A stretch of 64,000 nucleotides of DNA, taken from contig NZ_CP051265.2 of the NCBI RefSeq assembly GCF_013096535.2, positions 1,426,001 through 1,490,000 of the forward strand, read 5' to 3'. Source of the DNA: Wolbachia endosymbiont of Diaphorina citri. GTDB taxonomy: Bacteria > Pseudomonadota > Alphaproteobacteria > Rickettsiales > Anaplasmataceae. Shown here in pieces: positions 47,396 to 56,845 of the stretch. Position numbers and translations under genes: made by a program. Below the pieces are notes generated by a model. That model searched no databases, was not told where the DNA came from, and saw only the letters and a program-made list of their open reading frames with translations. Position 1 is the first letter of the stretch. Each line of letters opens with the position of its first letter.

Positions 47396-47858
47396 TTATA
47401 TTTCCTACGTTTATTGTATGTGGTTTAATTTCCCCCTCTTCCCATACTGATTTACCTAAATGAAGCTGATGACTCCAATCAACCATCCACACCAAATATG
47501 CATCTAATTCGGGTCTAAATCCATCAGGCTCTGCAGAGAGAAATTCAGCAGGAGAAATATTTTTTACGTTCCAAGTATTTTTATTTACTACTCTTGCTAC
47601 TTCTGCTGCTAATGACCTTACAACTAACGAGGAATACTCGACTGTTCCATCAACTACAATCCTTGCCTCAAATCTTACTTTTAGTGCTAACTCTTCTGTT
47701 CCAGGATCATGTCCCTTTTCAAATCCGCTAAGCTCCACAAAAACCGCTGGTGCTACTAATTCTTTTCTTATTGCTGGATATACTTCGCATGTCTGTATCG
47801 ATGATATTTCTCTCTTCAGCGTAGTGCAGATTGCATTATGCAAATCTTTAAAATTCAT
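47382..47858 (-). CDS. Phage tail-completion-like protein
   Basis: 158 residues. Position (between minor tail Z and baseplate V) and features (VYPAIRKELVAPAVFVELSGFE, EARIVVDG) fit a tail terminator or completion protein of the gp37/gpU-like class. The family is assigned mainly from gene order. It overlaps both neighbours. Confidence 0.55.
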   Translation of the reverse strand: MNFKDLHNAICTTLKREISSIQTCEVYPAIRKELVAPAVFVELSGFEKGHDPGTEELALKVRFEARIVVDGTVEYSSLVVRSLAAEVARVVNKNTWNVKNISPAEFLSAEPDGFRPELDAYLVWMVDWSHQLHLGKSVWEEGEIKPHTINVGNINVRP

Positions 47859-48376
47859 ACATTTCTTGTAATATAGTTCAATTCACGTTCAAAGAACTTT
47901 CCAAACATCCTTTCAAACTCATAATTAACTAGCTCCTTTATTATTTTTGATGCTTCTGGCTCCAGTCCTAATTTTACCTCTTGTATTGGCAAAGCTTTTC
48001 TTCCTTCACGCCTAAAAACACCACTATTTCCTCTTGGCATTGTTGCAGTAAACGCTCCTATAAACTCATGTTTTCCTATTTTTGTACCTCTTTTTGTTTG
48101 TCTCATCTTGCCCATTGCTGATACTCTAATATCATACAAATTTGCTCTAATTAACACGTCTAATCTGCTAGTTTTTGCCTTAAAAATTCTTAATCTCTTT
48201 CTTATCAAACTTAATTTTATCTGCTTTTCCTCACTGATTTCCTTAGCTGCTTGCGCTTTTAACCATAGTGCTGTTCTATTTAGTGCTTTTATAGCTGCTA
48301 GTTTTATTTTCTGCTCTTTTCTTTCAATATTGGAGATTATTTCATTAATATTATTACTAATTTTAATATCAAACAC
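47855..48376 (-). CDS. Prophage minor tail protein Z-like
   Basis: 173 residues, highly basic and helical. ALNRTALWLKAQAAKEISEE and the RGTKIGKHEFIGAFTATMPRG segment resemble the GPZ family, which helps join head and tail. The start overlaps the stop of the preceding gene. Confidence 0.7.
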   Translation of the reverse strand: MFDIKISNNINEIISNIERKEQKIKLAAIKALNRTALWLKAQAAKEISEEKQIKLSLIRKRLRIFKAKTSRLDVLIRANLYDIRVSAMGKMRQTKRGTKIGKHEFIGAFTATMPRGNSGVFRREGRKALPIQEVKLGLEPEASKIIKELVNYEFERMFGKFFERELNYITRNV

Positions 48377-48722
48377 TTTCTATTGCCTCAATTTTCAATA
48401 TTTTACCTGAAGAATCTTTCAATGGTGGTTCAAAAATCTTGTAGAACCTTTTTTCAATCTTGATATAATCACCTATGCTAAAGGAAGTAACGTCCTGATC
48501 ACGTATTTCTATAGAAGCAATTTGCTGAGTTAATGTTCCATCTGCACCTAGAGAGTACGTAGTCTCAGGACGTTTAATTAGCACTTTTATTTTTCGAATC
48601 GCCTCCTTATTTTTATTACAATATATGGCTTCCACTCCTAGATGATCAAAACAATCCTTCAATAACCTCTCTATAATCGTCAACTTGCAGTAATTTTGAT
48701 TAATACTCCAGGTCTGTGGCAC
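48369..48722 (-). CDS. Phage head-tail joining protein (gpFII-like)
   Basis: 117 residues. The small beta-rich protein with IKVLIKRPETTYSLGADGTLTQQ fits the FII/attachment class found after lambda-like capsid genes. Its frame overlaps the capsid gene by 43 bp; a start inside the frame (not obvious) could shorten this. Confidence 0.55.
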   Translation of the reverse strand: MPQTWSINQNYCKLTIIERLLKDCFDHLGVEAIYCNKNKEAIRKIKVLIKRPETTYSLGADGTLTQQIASIEIRDQDVTSFSIGDYIKIEKRFYKIFEPPLKDSSGKILKIEAIESV

Positions 48723-49684
48723 ATTGGCAGAGGATTTGACTGCGTATGCAAATCACTTCCTCTATCAAATCTCCTTGGTTCTTGTTTTGCATAAAGTGAT
48801 TTTCCTAGTGTATTTACTGTCTCATTAAAGTCTGCTGGTGCAAAATATGTCGTAAATGTGCTCGCTGTTCCTAGTGGAAAACAGTGCCCTGTATCTTTCT
48901 CAATAAATCTTCTCACCGTTCCTTCAGGGTCAGTTGCTTGCCCTCTATACTCCTCAAATGTTATGCCACAGAACGTAAATCCTGATCTCATATCATTTCG
49001 AAGCGCTGCTCCTTCTTGCCATCTCTCATATGCTTCTTTTACTTTAGCATGAGAAGTTAGTGCATCAAAAAACTCAGGGCTTACCAAGGCATGAACTCCT
49101 GTCATATATTCACCACTTAGATTATCTTCTATATGCCGGAGTACTTCCATACACTTACGCTTTACATCAGTTGTCGCTGTTCCCAGTGCAAAATTTACTA
49201 CTTTTGGCGTAATTTCAAATTCGTTGTACAGATTTAATAATTCACTGCCATCTGCGTCCAGAATAATCCCTTTCAGCGCTCCCATTCGCAAATGCTCTAA
49301 TGTTATTGCATGTTTGTTTCTCATTAGCTGCAAATGATCAGTTATTACATCTGCCAGCGCTTTCAGTTCACTTTCTGATCCAAATGCCCTTATTCCCTGT
49401 ACTTCCTCTGGTAACACTACATCATCATGTGGAATATGCGGAATCGTAAATGTTCTTATTTTCCGTTTTCCTCGTTTTCCCACTGTTGCTGGTGCTCCTG
49501 GCACTTGTGTTGGTAGTAGACTTAAAACTCCGTTGTGTTCTTCTATGGTAATATGTCTAAATCTTACTGACCTATTTGGAAATAAATTTAAATTTTCAAC
49601 CCGTCCATAATTTATCGGCAATATATTCATCGCATTTGTTAGTGCCGTCATGCTAAATGCTGTATTTGTAAATGGATTTTGCAT
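48680..49684 (-). CDS. Phage major capsid protein (gpE family)
   Basis: 334 residues of lambda gpE type. The family features are the N-terminal FTNTAFSMTALTNAMNILP, RTFTIPHIPHDDVVLPEEVQGIRAFG, and the C-terminal RRFDRGSDLHTQSNPLPMCHRPGVLIKI. Length is near lambda gpE. It forms the shell, with the decoration protein and S49 protease just upstream. Confidence 0.93.
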   Translation of the reverse strand: MQNPFTNTAFSMTALTNAMNILPINYGRVENLNLFPNRSVRFRHITIEEHNGVLSLLPTQVPGAPATVGKRGKRKIRTFTIPHIPHDDVVLPEEVQGIRAFGSESELKALADVITDHLQLMRNKHAITLEHLRMGALKGIILDADGSELLNLYNEFEITPKVVNFALGTATTDVKRKCMEVLRHIEDNLSGEYMTGVHALVSPEFFDALTSHAKVKEAYERWQEGAALRNDMRSGFTFCGITFEEYRGQATDPEGTVRRFIEKDTGHCFPLGTASTFTTYFAPADFNETVNTLGKSLYAKQEPRRFDRGSDLHTQSNPLPMCHRPGVLIKITAS

Positions 49685-49713
49685 TTTTCCCCCTTTGTGT
49701 TTTTTATTTAGCT

Positions 49714-50085
49714 TTAGGCCGCTTTACGGATAATGATTCCTCGTCCTTCAAGTTGCTTTATTGCTGTAGCTTTCTGTTCTTCAGTAATATTTGCTGGCCA
49801 TACAACTGCATGATCAGCTAGCATGGCACCACGAGCAATAATTACTCCTTTACTATTTTCCTTTGCGTTTACATCGCTTGCTATCACTCCTATCGCCGTT
49901 TGTGTACCATCTGTGGCAGTTGGATTTAAAGCTTTAATAAAACCATCTTTAGTATCATAACCAACTACTGTTCCCAGCTTTAGATTTTGTCCCTTGGCTA
50001 CTGTTATCTGATCTCTTGAATATAAGTTGGACACTTCATATTTCAGAAGATCTCCTAAATTATTTCCTTCAGTTATACTTATCAT
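49714..50085 (-). CDS. Head decoration protein D
   Basis: 123 residues of the lambda gpD type. TVAKGQNLKLGTVVGYDT, ALNPTATDGTQTAIGVIASDV and VIIARGAMLADHAVVWP match the trimeric beta-tulip fold that stabilises expanded capsids. A gene of the expected place and size. Confidence 0.9.
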   Translation of the reverse strand: MISITEGNNLGDLLKYEVSNLYSRDQITVAKGQNLKLGTVVGYDTKDGFIKALNPTATDGTQTAIGVIASDVNAKENSKGVIIARGAMLADHAVVWPANITEEQKATAIKQLEGRGIIIRKAA

Positions 50086-50159
50086 GTCTTTTTCTCTCCT
50101 TTTTTTATTTTTTTACCGCCATATTTGTGGTTGTTATACACGGCGGTTATACACATACT

Positions 50160-51179
50160 TTAAATGTTTGATTGCCCACGACTTTTCGCTACCTGCATCA
50201 TCAATTCTTCTCCTGAATTCTGTGGTATTGCACTTATTATCTCTGTCTTCTTCGTTCTCTCTGCAAGTAATTCCATTAAAACTTCCCTTGCTTGCTCAAT
50301 ACTTACGCCCTGCTCAATAAATTCTCCTATCTTTTCTGGCATCTTTGATATATTACATAATCTTATTATCTCTAAAATTTCTCTACGACAGTTCTCCTCA
50401 ATAGTTGTCATACTAACACTCCTATGATTATTGATAAATTCAAAAAATGTTGTAACTCCATCTGCAAGACCTATTTCTACTGCTTTCTCGCCAAAATATA
50501 GACCTGCTTCTGTTGATCGAATCTTTTCAATTGAAAGACCTCTGTTCCTTGCTATTAGCTGCAAAAACATTTCATATAGTCTTCCTACTTCTTTTTGTAA
50601 GCTTTCTAAACTTTCAGACGTCATTGGCTCATGCGGATTTAAATCATTCTTCCGACTACCAGCAAAAATTGTGGTGTATTTTATTCCCTGTTTTTCGTCA
50701 AATCCACTTTGATCTATATGACTTGCTATTACTCCAACACTTCCTACTCCTGAAGTTCTACTCACAAATACCTTTTCAGCGCTAGAGGCTATAGCGTACG
50801 CAGCAGAATATGCATCATCATTTGCTATTGCAATAATTCTCTTTTTTACTCTTGATTCATAAATAAAATCAGCTAGGTCAAAGACACCGTTTACTTCTCC
50901 TCCTGGACTGTCTATGTCAAGTAGAATCGTCTCTATGCTTTTATCTTCTAAAGCACTCTCTATCTCTTCATGAATATTTTCATACGAAGTCATATCTAAA
51001 ATATGATCAAAAGCTTCTGTTTTTTTTGTCAAAACTCCATAAATACGTATTATTGCTATTCCTTTTGGGTTTATATGAAAATGCTTTAAGTTCTTAAAGA
51101 TAGGTTGTTTGCTGTTATATAATGATAGTAGTTCAAAGCTTCTTCTCTCTACCATTATTGGTTTATTTATCCACATCAC
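50160..51179 (-). CDS. S49-family capsid maturation protease
   Basis: 339 residues of SppA/ClpP-like fold, as lambda gpC. The motifs are DSPGGEVNGVFDLADFI, ANDDAYSAAYAIASSAEKV and RTSGVGSVGVIASHID, with the nucleophile Ser in the last. The C-terminal ~80 residues may act as scaffold. The enzyme would trim prohead proteins. It lies between portal and decoration protein. Confidence 0.9.
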   Translation of the reverse strand: MMWINKPIMVERRSFELLSLYNSKQPIFKNLKHFHINPKGIAIIRIYGVLTKKTEAFDHILDMTSYENIHEEIESALEDKSIETILLDIDSPGGEVNGVFDLADFIYESRVKKRIIAIANDDAYSAAYAIASSAEKVFVSRTSGVGSVGVIASHIDQSGFDEKQGIKYTTIFAGSRKNDLNPHEPMTSESLESLQKEVGRLYEMFLQLIARNRGLSIEKIRSTEAGLYFGEKAVEIGLADGVTTFFEFINNHRSVSMTTIEENCRREILEIIRLCNISKMPEKIGEFIEQGVSIEQAREVLMELLAERTKKTEIISAIPQNSGEELMMQVAKSRGQSNI

Positions 51180-51199
51180 CTTCCTCCCCTTATTGTATT

Positions 51200-52615
51200 T
51201 TATGGCACATTAACGTCACAATCGAAACAAAGTCCAAAAGAATTAGCACGCTTTTGATCTTCTGCTATTTCTTGGTCAATTTCTTCTACATCATAACCCA
51301 TTTCTGAAACAACTTCTGAGCGACTCTTAAAGCCATTTCTTACCGCCATTTGCTGTGCTTGCTGATCTTTTAGCGGATCCACCCAATCAAATCCCTGTGG
51401 TATCCATTTTACTTCTTCTTTCGCTGCTTTTACTACTTTTTCATCTATACTCAGTTCTCCACAAAGCACTGCTAATTCTAGCCATCTACTCCATACTGGT
51501 CTGCAAAACTGAAATACCATAATGTTATGTTGCAGCATAGCGCATCGACGACGAAACTCTATCAGCCCTGCTCGAATGGATGAATAATTAACACCTGTTA
51601 AATCTCCTGTTAGCTGTTCATATGTTATCCCTGTACCAATCGCTATTGCCCTCAGTTGCTGTCTCATGAATGCTTCATAACTTCCTCCAACATCAGATGG
51701 CTCTGAAAATTTTATGTCCTCTCCTGGGTCTAAAAGCTGCATTGTTCCTGGCTCTAAACCTGATAGTGCTACTCCTTGCTCATTACTTTCACCTTCTCCC
51801 ATGATATTTGCTTCTGGATCGAGTCTCGTAATAAATCCAGCAAACATTGCTGCAGTTTTCTTTCTCACCAGCTCTGCATCATCATATTGATCAAGCTCAT
51901 AAAGCTTCAGCAGTATATTAGAAAGCCAAGGCTCCCCTCTGATTTGCCCAGGTCTTAATGGTCTATAAATATGTAAAACATCATTTGCTGGCACTCTCAC
52001 TGATTCTCCAAATAAGCCTTCTCCTGGATGTTCTCTAAATAAGTAATATGCCTCTCTTTGTCCAAGCCTGTTAAACTCAATGCCGTTTCTTATTACATTA
52101 CCATTGGCTAGTGTTTTATTGCTCTTATTGTCCAAATGCTCTGATTCTAGTACTTGCAGTTGTAATGGCACAGAAAATCCATCTTCCAGCTTTCTCGTTC
52201 TTAAACGTACAAAACATTCTCCTCCCTCTATCATACTTCTGCATACTAGAGCTTGTAATCCATAAAAATCACTCATTCCACAGCTATCTGCTTCATCTGT
52301 CCATTTTAGCCATAATTCTTGCACCTTCTTTCGAAATTCTCCATCTCTTGCTTTTGATTGCGGTTTTATTCCTGTTCCAATAGAGTTACTTACTATCGTA
52401 TCAATTATATTTGCAGCGTAAGGATTTTTTCTTACCATATCCCGAGAGCGGCTACGTAAGTGCCCAAGGCTCTGAGAAAGTAAATTATTTATGCTTCCCG
52501 CTTCTCCTTGCCAATATATTACCCTTCTTCCTGAGCCTGACGCATCCCAGGCTGAACTTTTGATTTTTGGCTTACTAAATAGTTGTTTGAAATTTCTCAG
52601 CATCATACTAACCAA
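51200..52615 (-). CDS. Phage portal protein (lambda gpB family)
   Basis: 471 residues. Family motifs: RDMVRKNPYAANIIDTIVSNSIGTGI, GGECFVRLRTRK, VLHIYRPLRPGQIRGEPWLS and TYEQLTGDLTGVNYSSIRAGLIEFRR. It forms the dodecameric DNA gate at one capsid vertex. It overlaps the end of the lysozyme gene by 13 bp. Confidence 0.93.
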   Translation of the reverse strand: MVSMMLRNFKQLFSKPKIKSSAWDASGSGRRVIYWQGEAGSINNLLSQSLGHLRSRSRDMVRKNPYAANIIDTIVSNSIGTGIKPQSKARDGEFRKKVQELWLKWTDEADSCGMSDFYGLQALVCRSMIEGGECFVRLRTRKLEDGFSVPLQLQVLESEHLDNKSNKTLANGNVIRNGIEFNRLGQREAYYLFREHPGEGLFGESVRVPANDVLHIYRPLRPGQIRGEPWLSNILLKLYELDQYDDAELVRKKTAAMFAGFITRLDPEANIMGEGESNEQGVALSGLEPGTMQLLDPGEDIKFSEPSDVGGSYEAFMRQQLRAIAIGTGITYEQLTGDLTGVNYSSIRAGLIEFRRRCAMLQHNIMVFQFCRPVWSRWLELAVLCGELSIDEKVVKAAKEEVKWIPQGFDWVDPLKDQQAQQMAVRNGFKSRSEVVSEMGYDVEEIDQEIAEDQKRANSFGLCFDCDVNVP

Positions 52616-53307
52616 AATTCTCTTAATTCTTTCAAAGTTCCGTTAAATTTATTTCTGTCACATTTTCCGATTCCTTCTACTTCATGTGGCTCTGGACTTG
52701 TTTTACCGTCAGTATATTGCCATAAAATCCAATCATTCCAGCCTTTTGGTAATGTGAGCTCTTTTCTCCAGCTTGCTATCCATAATGGACATTTTGTCAA
52801 AGTTGGCGTGGCAAAATCCTTAAGAAAATAGCTACTGCCATAAATTAGGGGTAATCTTCCTGTTACTTCTTCAACTCTCTTTACAAATTCCTCAGCTTGC
52901 TTAACTGTAATATTTTTGCCACTTTTGTTTTCTTCAATATCCAGCGCAAGTATGGTATTTTTGCTTTCGCCTACCGTTTTTAGAAAATGATCAGCTTGAT
53001 TTTTGCCGTTTCCTTCTGTGCCAAAATGATATGCTCCCCAGAGTAATCCTTCTTCTTCAGCTTTCTTTCTTCTCTTCGCATACTTTGAATCCACATATTT
53101 TAGTCCTTGTGTTGCCTTGTGAATTACTCCAACTATACCATTCTCTTTGTCTAGCTTAAAATTCACATTTTCTTGCCAATGTGACAAATCTATTATTCCA
53201 TTTACTGAACTCTCTCTATTCTCCCATAGTTTTATGAAAGTTTTTAATTGCTCTAAAAATTCAGAATATTCCTCTTTTACAACTTTTCTCAGAAAATTTT
53301 CCCTCAT
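52603..53307 (-). CDS. GH25 muramidase (phage-type lysozyme)
   Basis: 234 residues. After a 35-residue helical leader comes a GH25 TIM barrel: GIIDLSHWQ (D40), IHKATQGLKYVDSKYAKR, GAYHFGTEG, and the catalytic ALDIEEN (D123/E125). It would cleave peptidoglycan for host lysis. WO-type GH25 lysozymes are known from lateral transfer across domains of life. There is no signal peptide. The gene is embedded among head genes. Confidence 0.9.
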   Translation of the reverse strand: MRENFLRKVVKEEYSEFLEQLKTFIKLWENRESSVNGIIDLSHWQENVNFKLDKENGIVGVIHKATQGLKYVDSKYAKRRKKAEEEGLLWGAYHFGTEGNGKNQADHFLKTVGESKNTILALDIEENKSGKNITVKQAEEFVKRVEEVTGRLPLIYGSSYFLKDFATPTLTKCPLWIASWRKELTLPKGWNDWILWQYTDGKTSPEPHEVEGIGKCDRNKFNGTLKELREFWLV

Positions 53308-53528
53308 ATAACTCCTTTATTTGTTGCAAAAATAATCTTTCGTTTAGGCTTCATTCCAGCAATCTTTAGTTCACCTTTGATGCGTTGTCTGAGGCTGAGC
53401 AAATCATTTATCTGAACTTCAGCATATCTCACCACATGGTCACCATATGCAATTGATACTACTCTCTCTCCGCTTTGCAGTTTCTTTATCGCTTCTTCGA
53501 CTTGAATTAAATAATCTTCGTTATACAT
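53304..53528 (-). CDS. gpW-like head-tail connector
   Basis: A 74-residue protein whose YLIQVEEAIKKLQSGERVVSIAYGDHVVRYAEVQINDLLSLRQRI matches the lambda gpW type, which seals the portal before the tail joins. It overlaps the large terminase by 8 bp. Confidence 0.85.
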   Translation of the reverse strand: MYNEDYLIQVEEAIKKLQSGERVVSIAYGDHVVRYAEVQINDLLSLRQRIKGELKIAGMKPKRKIIFATNKGVI

Positions 53529-54717
53529 TCTCCAACCACTTACTCTGTCTTACTTTTTTAGATTTTTTGCTTTCTGGTTTTTCACTTAAACTATTCCATT
53601 TACTCTCTGGCCAACGATCAATTCCTAAAGCAATAGATGCTGCTCTTGCGTAAATTCGGCAATCTAGTACTTCATTTCTTTCTCTTACCTTTTGCCACTC
53701 TTGTTTGGTGTATCCTTTTACTACCTTGCTGACTAATTGCTCTGCCGTTAGCTGCTTAAAATATTCAGGTGCATACTCAGGAAAATGACAGTATCCTGCT
53801 GGAGCTTCTTCACCGTCCTTTAAAACATTAAGTAATTGAAAAAGTTCTGACTTTAAAATCGATACTCCCACTGGCCAGAGCTTTATTCCTCTTTTTAGCT
53901 TTTGACCACCAACTGTTATATCAACTCTACTTGGACTGCTAAGTGGTACTAGTGCTTTATTTACACCTTTTACTGCCATTACTCTTCCAGAGCCTTGATG
54001 ACCTCTTACCCAATTGTATACTTCTTGTGTCGCATACCCAGCATCAACCGCCATCATACTTATCATGTATTCAAGACCATTTTCACCGATAAAATGATGA
54101 CTCAGAAGCTCAGAGAGTTTTCCCCATACTTCTCCACTTCCTGTATCTCCTTCAAATACTCGGTAGTCTATTGACCAACTTTCACGACTTTTTCCCCATG
54201 CTACAACTTCTACTTCTAAACGATCTTTTTGGACATCTACTCCTGCTGTGAGAACTACTTCACCTTTTGGTACTGTGCCAATCTGAAAAAATTCTCTTCT
54301 GTTAAATAATTGCTTCCAGTCTGGTACTTCTCCCTTATCTACCCAGGTTTCTCCAAGCGTTGTGTTGATCCAAACTTTCAGTAATTGTTCACTTTCCTTT
54401 GCATGCAGAAAATCCTCTACTGCTTGTTGCCAACTATACCACCCAACTGGGCTATAAAGACTTGAAAGGTGAAATCCTATTACTTTGCTATTGTGTACTT
54501 GATTTGTAGCTCTCCATTCTCCACGGTCTAGCATCTCTGTCTTTTGATGATTTTCTATTTTGCCGCTACATTCAGTACAGACATAATGTGCTGTTCTTGA
54601 GTCGTTGTTCTCCCATTTTATTTGTGACCATTTCAGAACTTGATAGTAATTACAATGTGGACATGGTACAAAAAAGTATCTCTTATCTGTTGCTTCAAAT
54701 TCCTTCTCAATTCTCAT
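53521..54717 (-). pseudogene. Large terminase, C-terminal half (nuclease)
   Basis: 398 residues. It opens where GpA-family terminases read SRIEKEFE and continues with the zinc-like FVPCPHCNYYQVLKWSQIKW, CTEC, and the RNase-H-like nuclease core (LTAGVDVQKDRLEVEVVAWG, MAVDAGYATQEVYNW). The start ATG overlaps the stop of the N-terminal half by 11 bp. A roughly 8-bp deletion in the shared ATGAG repeat would explain the break. Confidence 0.85.
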
Positions 54718-55360
54718 GAATCGTTGGTGTTGATACTAAAAAAATCTTTCTCCGTGCAAATGTATTAGTTCGGGCTATGCTGAGTAAAACTGGATCTCCT
54801 TCTCCTCCTGAATCTCCTGGGTAGGCATCTATTTCATCAAGAAAGAGATATTTTACTGGCATAGATCTCAGTCCTACACTACTATTCGCTCCAGTTATTA
54901 CTACTATTCCACCTGGAAACTCCTTACTTTGTACAGTATTCCCTGAATCTCTTGACCTTGGGTCTTTTACTTTACTTTTTAAACATGGTGTACTCTCTAT
55001 TAACGGTGCAAATCTTCCCTTTGACCAACGTTTTCCCATTTCAACTGTTGGCTGTACTACCAGCATTGGACCAGGGGTTTGATCGATGATATAGCCTATC
55101 CAATTGTTACCAGCTTCTGTTCCCCCAATCTGCGCTCCTTTCATGAATACCACTTTTTCTACTGGCGAGGAGGGTGATAGAGAGTCCATGATTTCTTTAA
55201 GGTATGGCGTTCTCTCTGTTCTCCATTTACCTGGCTCTGATGCTGCAGTTGCTGCTAAAACTCGATACTCATTTGCCCACTCTGATACTTTAAGCTGGGG
55301 ATCTGGCTTTAATCCTGAACAAAAACTGGCACTGTAGATCATTATGCTCCACTCAAACAA
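54707..55360 (-). pseudogene. Large terminase, N-terminal half (ATPase)
   Basis: 217 residues of the GpA-type packaging ATPase. Walker A-like KGAQIGGTE (74-82), Walker B YLFLDEIDAYP (171-181, D175/E176) and coupling motif LVSTPTI, after which the frame shifts and stops (HEN). The intact protein would be about 615 residues. The two halves split precisely between motor and nuclease, so separate expression is conceivable though packaging is more likely lost. Confidence 0.85.
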
Positions 55361-56664
55361 CTGTTGTGTAAACTTTCTACTTCAACACTATCAATTTCTG
55401 ATCTAACACTTTCTGTGCCTCTTTGCCCTTCTAATTCCATAAGCATCTTTTTCTGAAATTCCTTTTCTATATATCTTTTGCTCATCTCACTTATCATTAT
55501 TGCTATAACAAGCGCAAATACCCCTGTTATTGTTGCAAAAATGATTGCACTACTTATTGTTGTTGTTATCAACCCTATATATACTGCTACTGCTATTGCG
55601 CTGACTGTAGTATAGATGCAGATAATATTATTATGTTTTTTCATCCTTTTATCTGCTATTTCTCTCTGTGCTATATATTTATTATGAAGGGTTGGAAAAT
55701 TAATAACGGTATCTCTGCAGAGCAAAGACCCATTTTTTTCAGTAAACAAAACTTTAAGTAACTCTAAATTGTTTGATTTGATTGCTAAGTGCAAAACAGG
55801 TGTATAATTTGCTCCTTTTTTCAGCAATAACTTTACTACATGTAAATGCCCTTTTTCTGCAGCAAGGTAAACCGGCGGTAGATTTTTATTATTTGAAATA
55901 TCAATATCAATTTCTTCTTTTAAGATAGACTCTACAAGCTCAATTTCTCCCGTTTGTACAGCTAAATGGAGTAGACTATTCTTTTCAGAACCGTATTTAC
56001 TACTCATCAAAGCCTTCTTTATCTCAGGTTTAGCGTAATCAAATGGTGTCTTGCCGCTATCGTCTTTTACCAATGGATCTATATCTTCTCGCGTTAGTAA
56101 AACTTCTATTGTTTTAAGTCTTTCAGCGTAATGTAGTGGCGTTTTATTTTCGTAGTCTTGCAAATTGACTTGAGCATTAGGCTCCTTTATTAAGCATTTG
56201 AGAATATCAAGACATAAGTCTCTTTCATCGTAATTAGTATTACTTACGGCTATATGAACAGGTGACAATTTCATTGAGTTTTGCCCTATGCGCGCGCTAT
56301 TTACATCTGCTCCAAGCTTTAGCAGTAACTTTACTATCTCCAATTTTTTGTTATTAACTGCATAGTGCATTGGTGTCTGATTCCGTGCATCAAAGACATC
56401 AATTTCAGCATTTCCTTCTTTCACTAAAATTTTGACAACATTTTCATGTCCTATTCCTGCTGCTAGATGTAATGGCGTATGATGCAAAGTATTTCGTGCA
56501 TTAACGTCAATACCTTTTCCTATCAAATATCTAACTGCATTAACTTCACCTATCATTGCAGCCAAATGAAGTAAGCTATCTTGTTCTGATCCGTATTTGT
56601 TATTAATGAGCGCTTGTAATATTTCTGCTTTTTTCCCTTCTTTGGCGTAATCAAGAACCATCAT
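55342..56664 (-). CDS. Ankyrin-repeat protein with C-terminal membrane pair
   Basis: 440 residues with about nine ankyrin repeats (TPLHLAAGIGHENVVKILVKEG and similar) in the first 330. Two membrane helices follow (IICIYTTVSAIAVAVYIGLI, then AIIFATITGVFALVIAIMIS) and a short tail. The 5' frame at 56651 is most likely the same gene, broken by a frameshift. Ankyrin genes beside the terminase are usual in WO-type prophages. It overlaps the large terminase start by 19 bp. Confidence 0.85.
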   Translation of the reverse strand: MMVLDYAKEGKKAEILQALINNKYGSEQDSLLHLAAMIGEVNAVRYLIGKGIDVNARNTLHHTPLHLAAGIGHENVVKILVKEGNAEIDVFDARNQTPMHYAVNNKKLEIVKLLLKLGADVNSARIGQNSMKLSPVHIAVSNTNYDERDLCLDILKCLIKEPNAQVNLQDYENKTPLHYAERLKTIEVLLTREDIDPLVKDDSGKTPFDYAKPEIKKALMSSKYGSEKNSLLHLAVQTGEIELVESILKEEIDIDISNNKNLPPVYLAAEKGHLHVVKLLLKKGANYTPVLHLAIKSNNLELLKVLFTEKNGSLLCRDTVINFPTLHNKYIAQREIADKRMKKHNNIICIYTTVSAIAVAVYIGLITTTISSAIIFATITGVFALVIAIMISEMSKRYIEKEFQKKMLMELEGQRGTESVRSEIDSVEVESLHNSCLSGA

Positions 56665-56842
56665 TATCTTCTACAAAAGGATTGATATTCTTTTTTGTGA
56701 GTAGCAGATCTACCATGCTTAATTCGTCAAACTCTATAGCGCAATGTAGTGGTGTCTTTCCATTTAATCCTCTAACATTAACATCTAATCCAGGTTGATT
56801 GATGAGACACTTTATTAACTCTAAACTTAAGTTAGCAGACAT
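56651..56842 (-). pseudogene. 5' part of the ankyrin gene (frameshifted)
   Basis: 63 residues. One repeat (LNGKTPLHCAIEFDELSMVDLLL) then NPFVEDNDGS and stop. An internal repeat of the downstream frame reads VKDDSGKTPFDYAK, so GKTVLDYAK is expected here; the missing two residues plus frame change equal an 8-base deletion near 56655. The downstream frame resumes at VLDYAK. Confidence 0.8.
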
Positions 56843-56845
56843 TAT

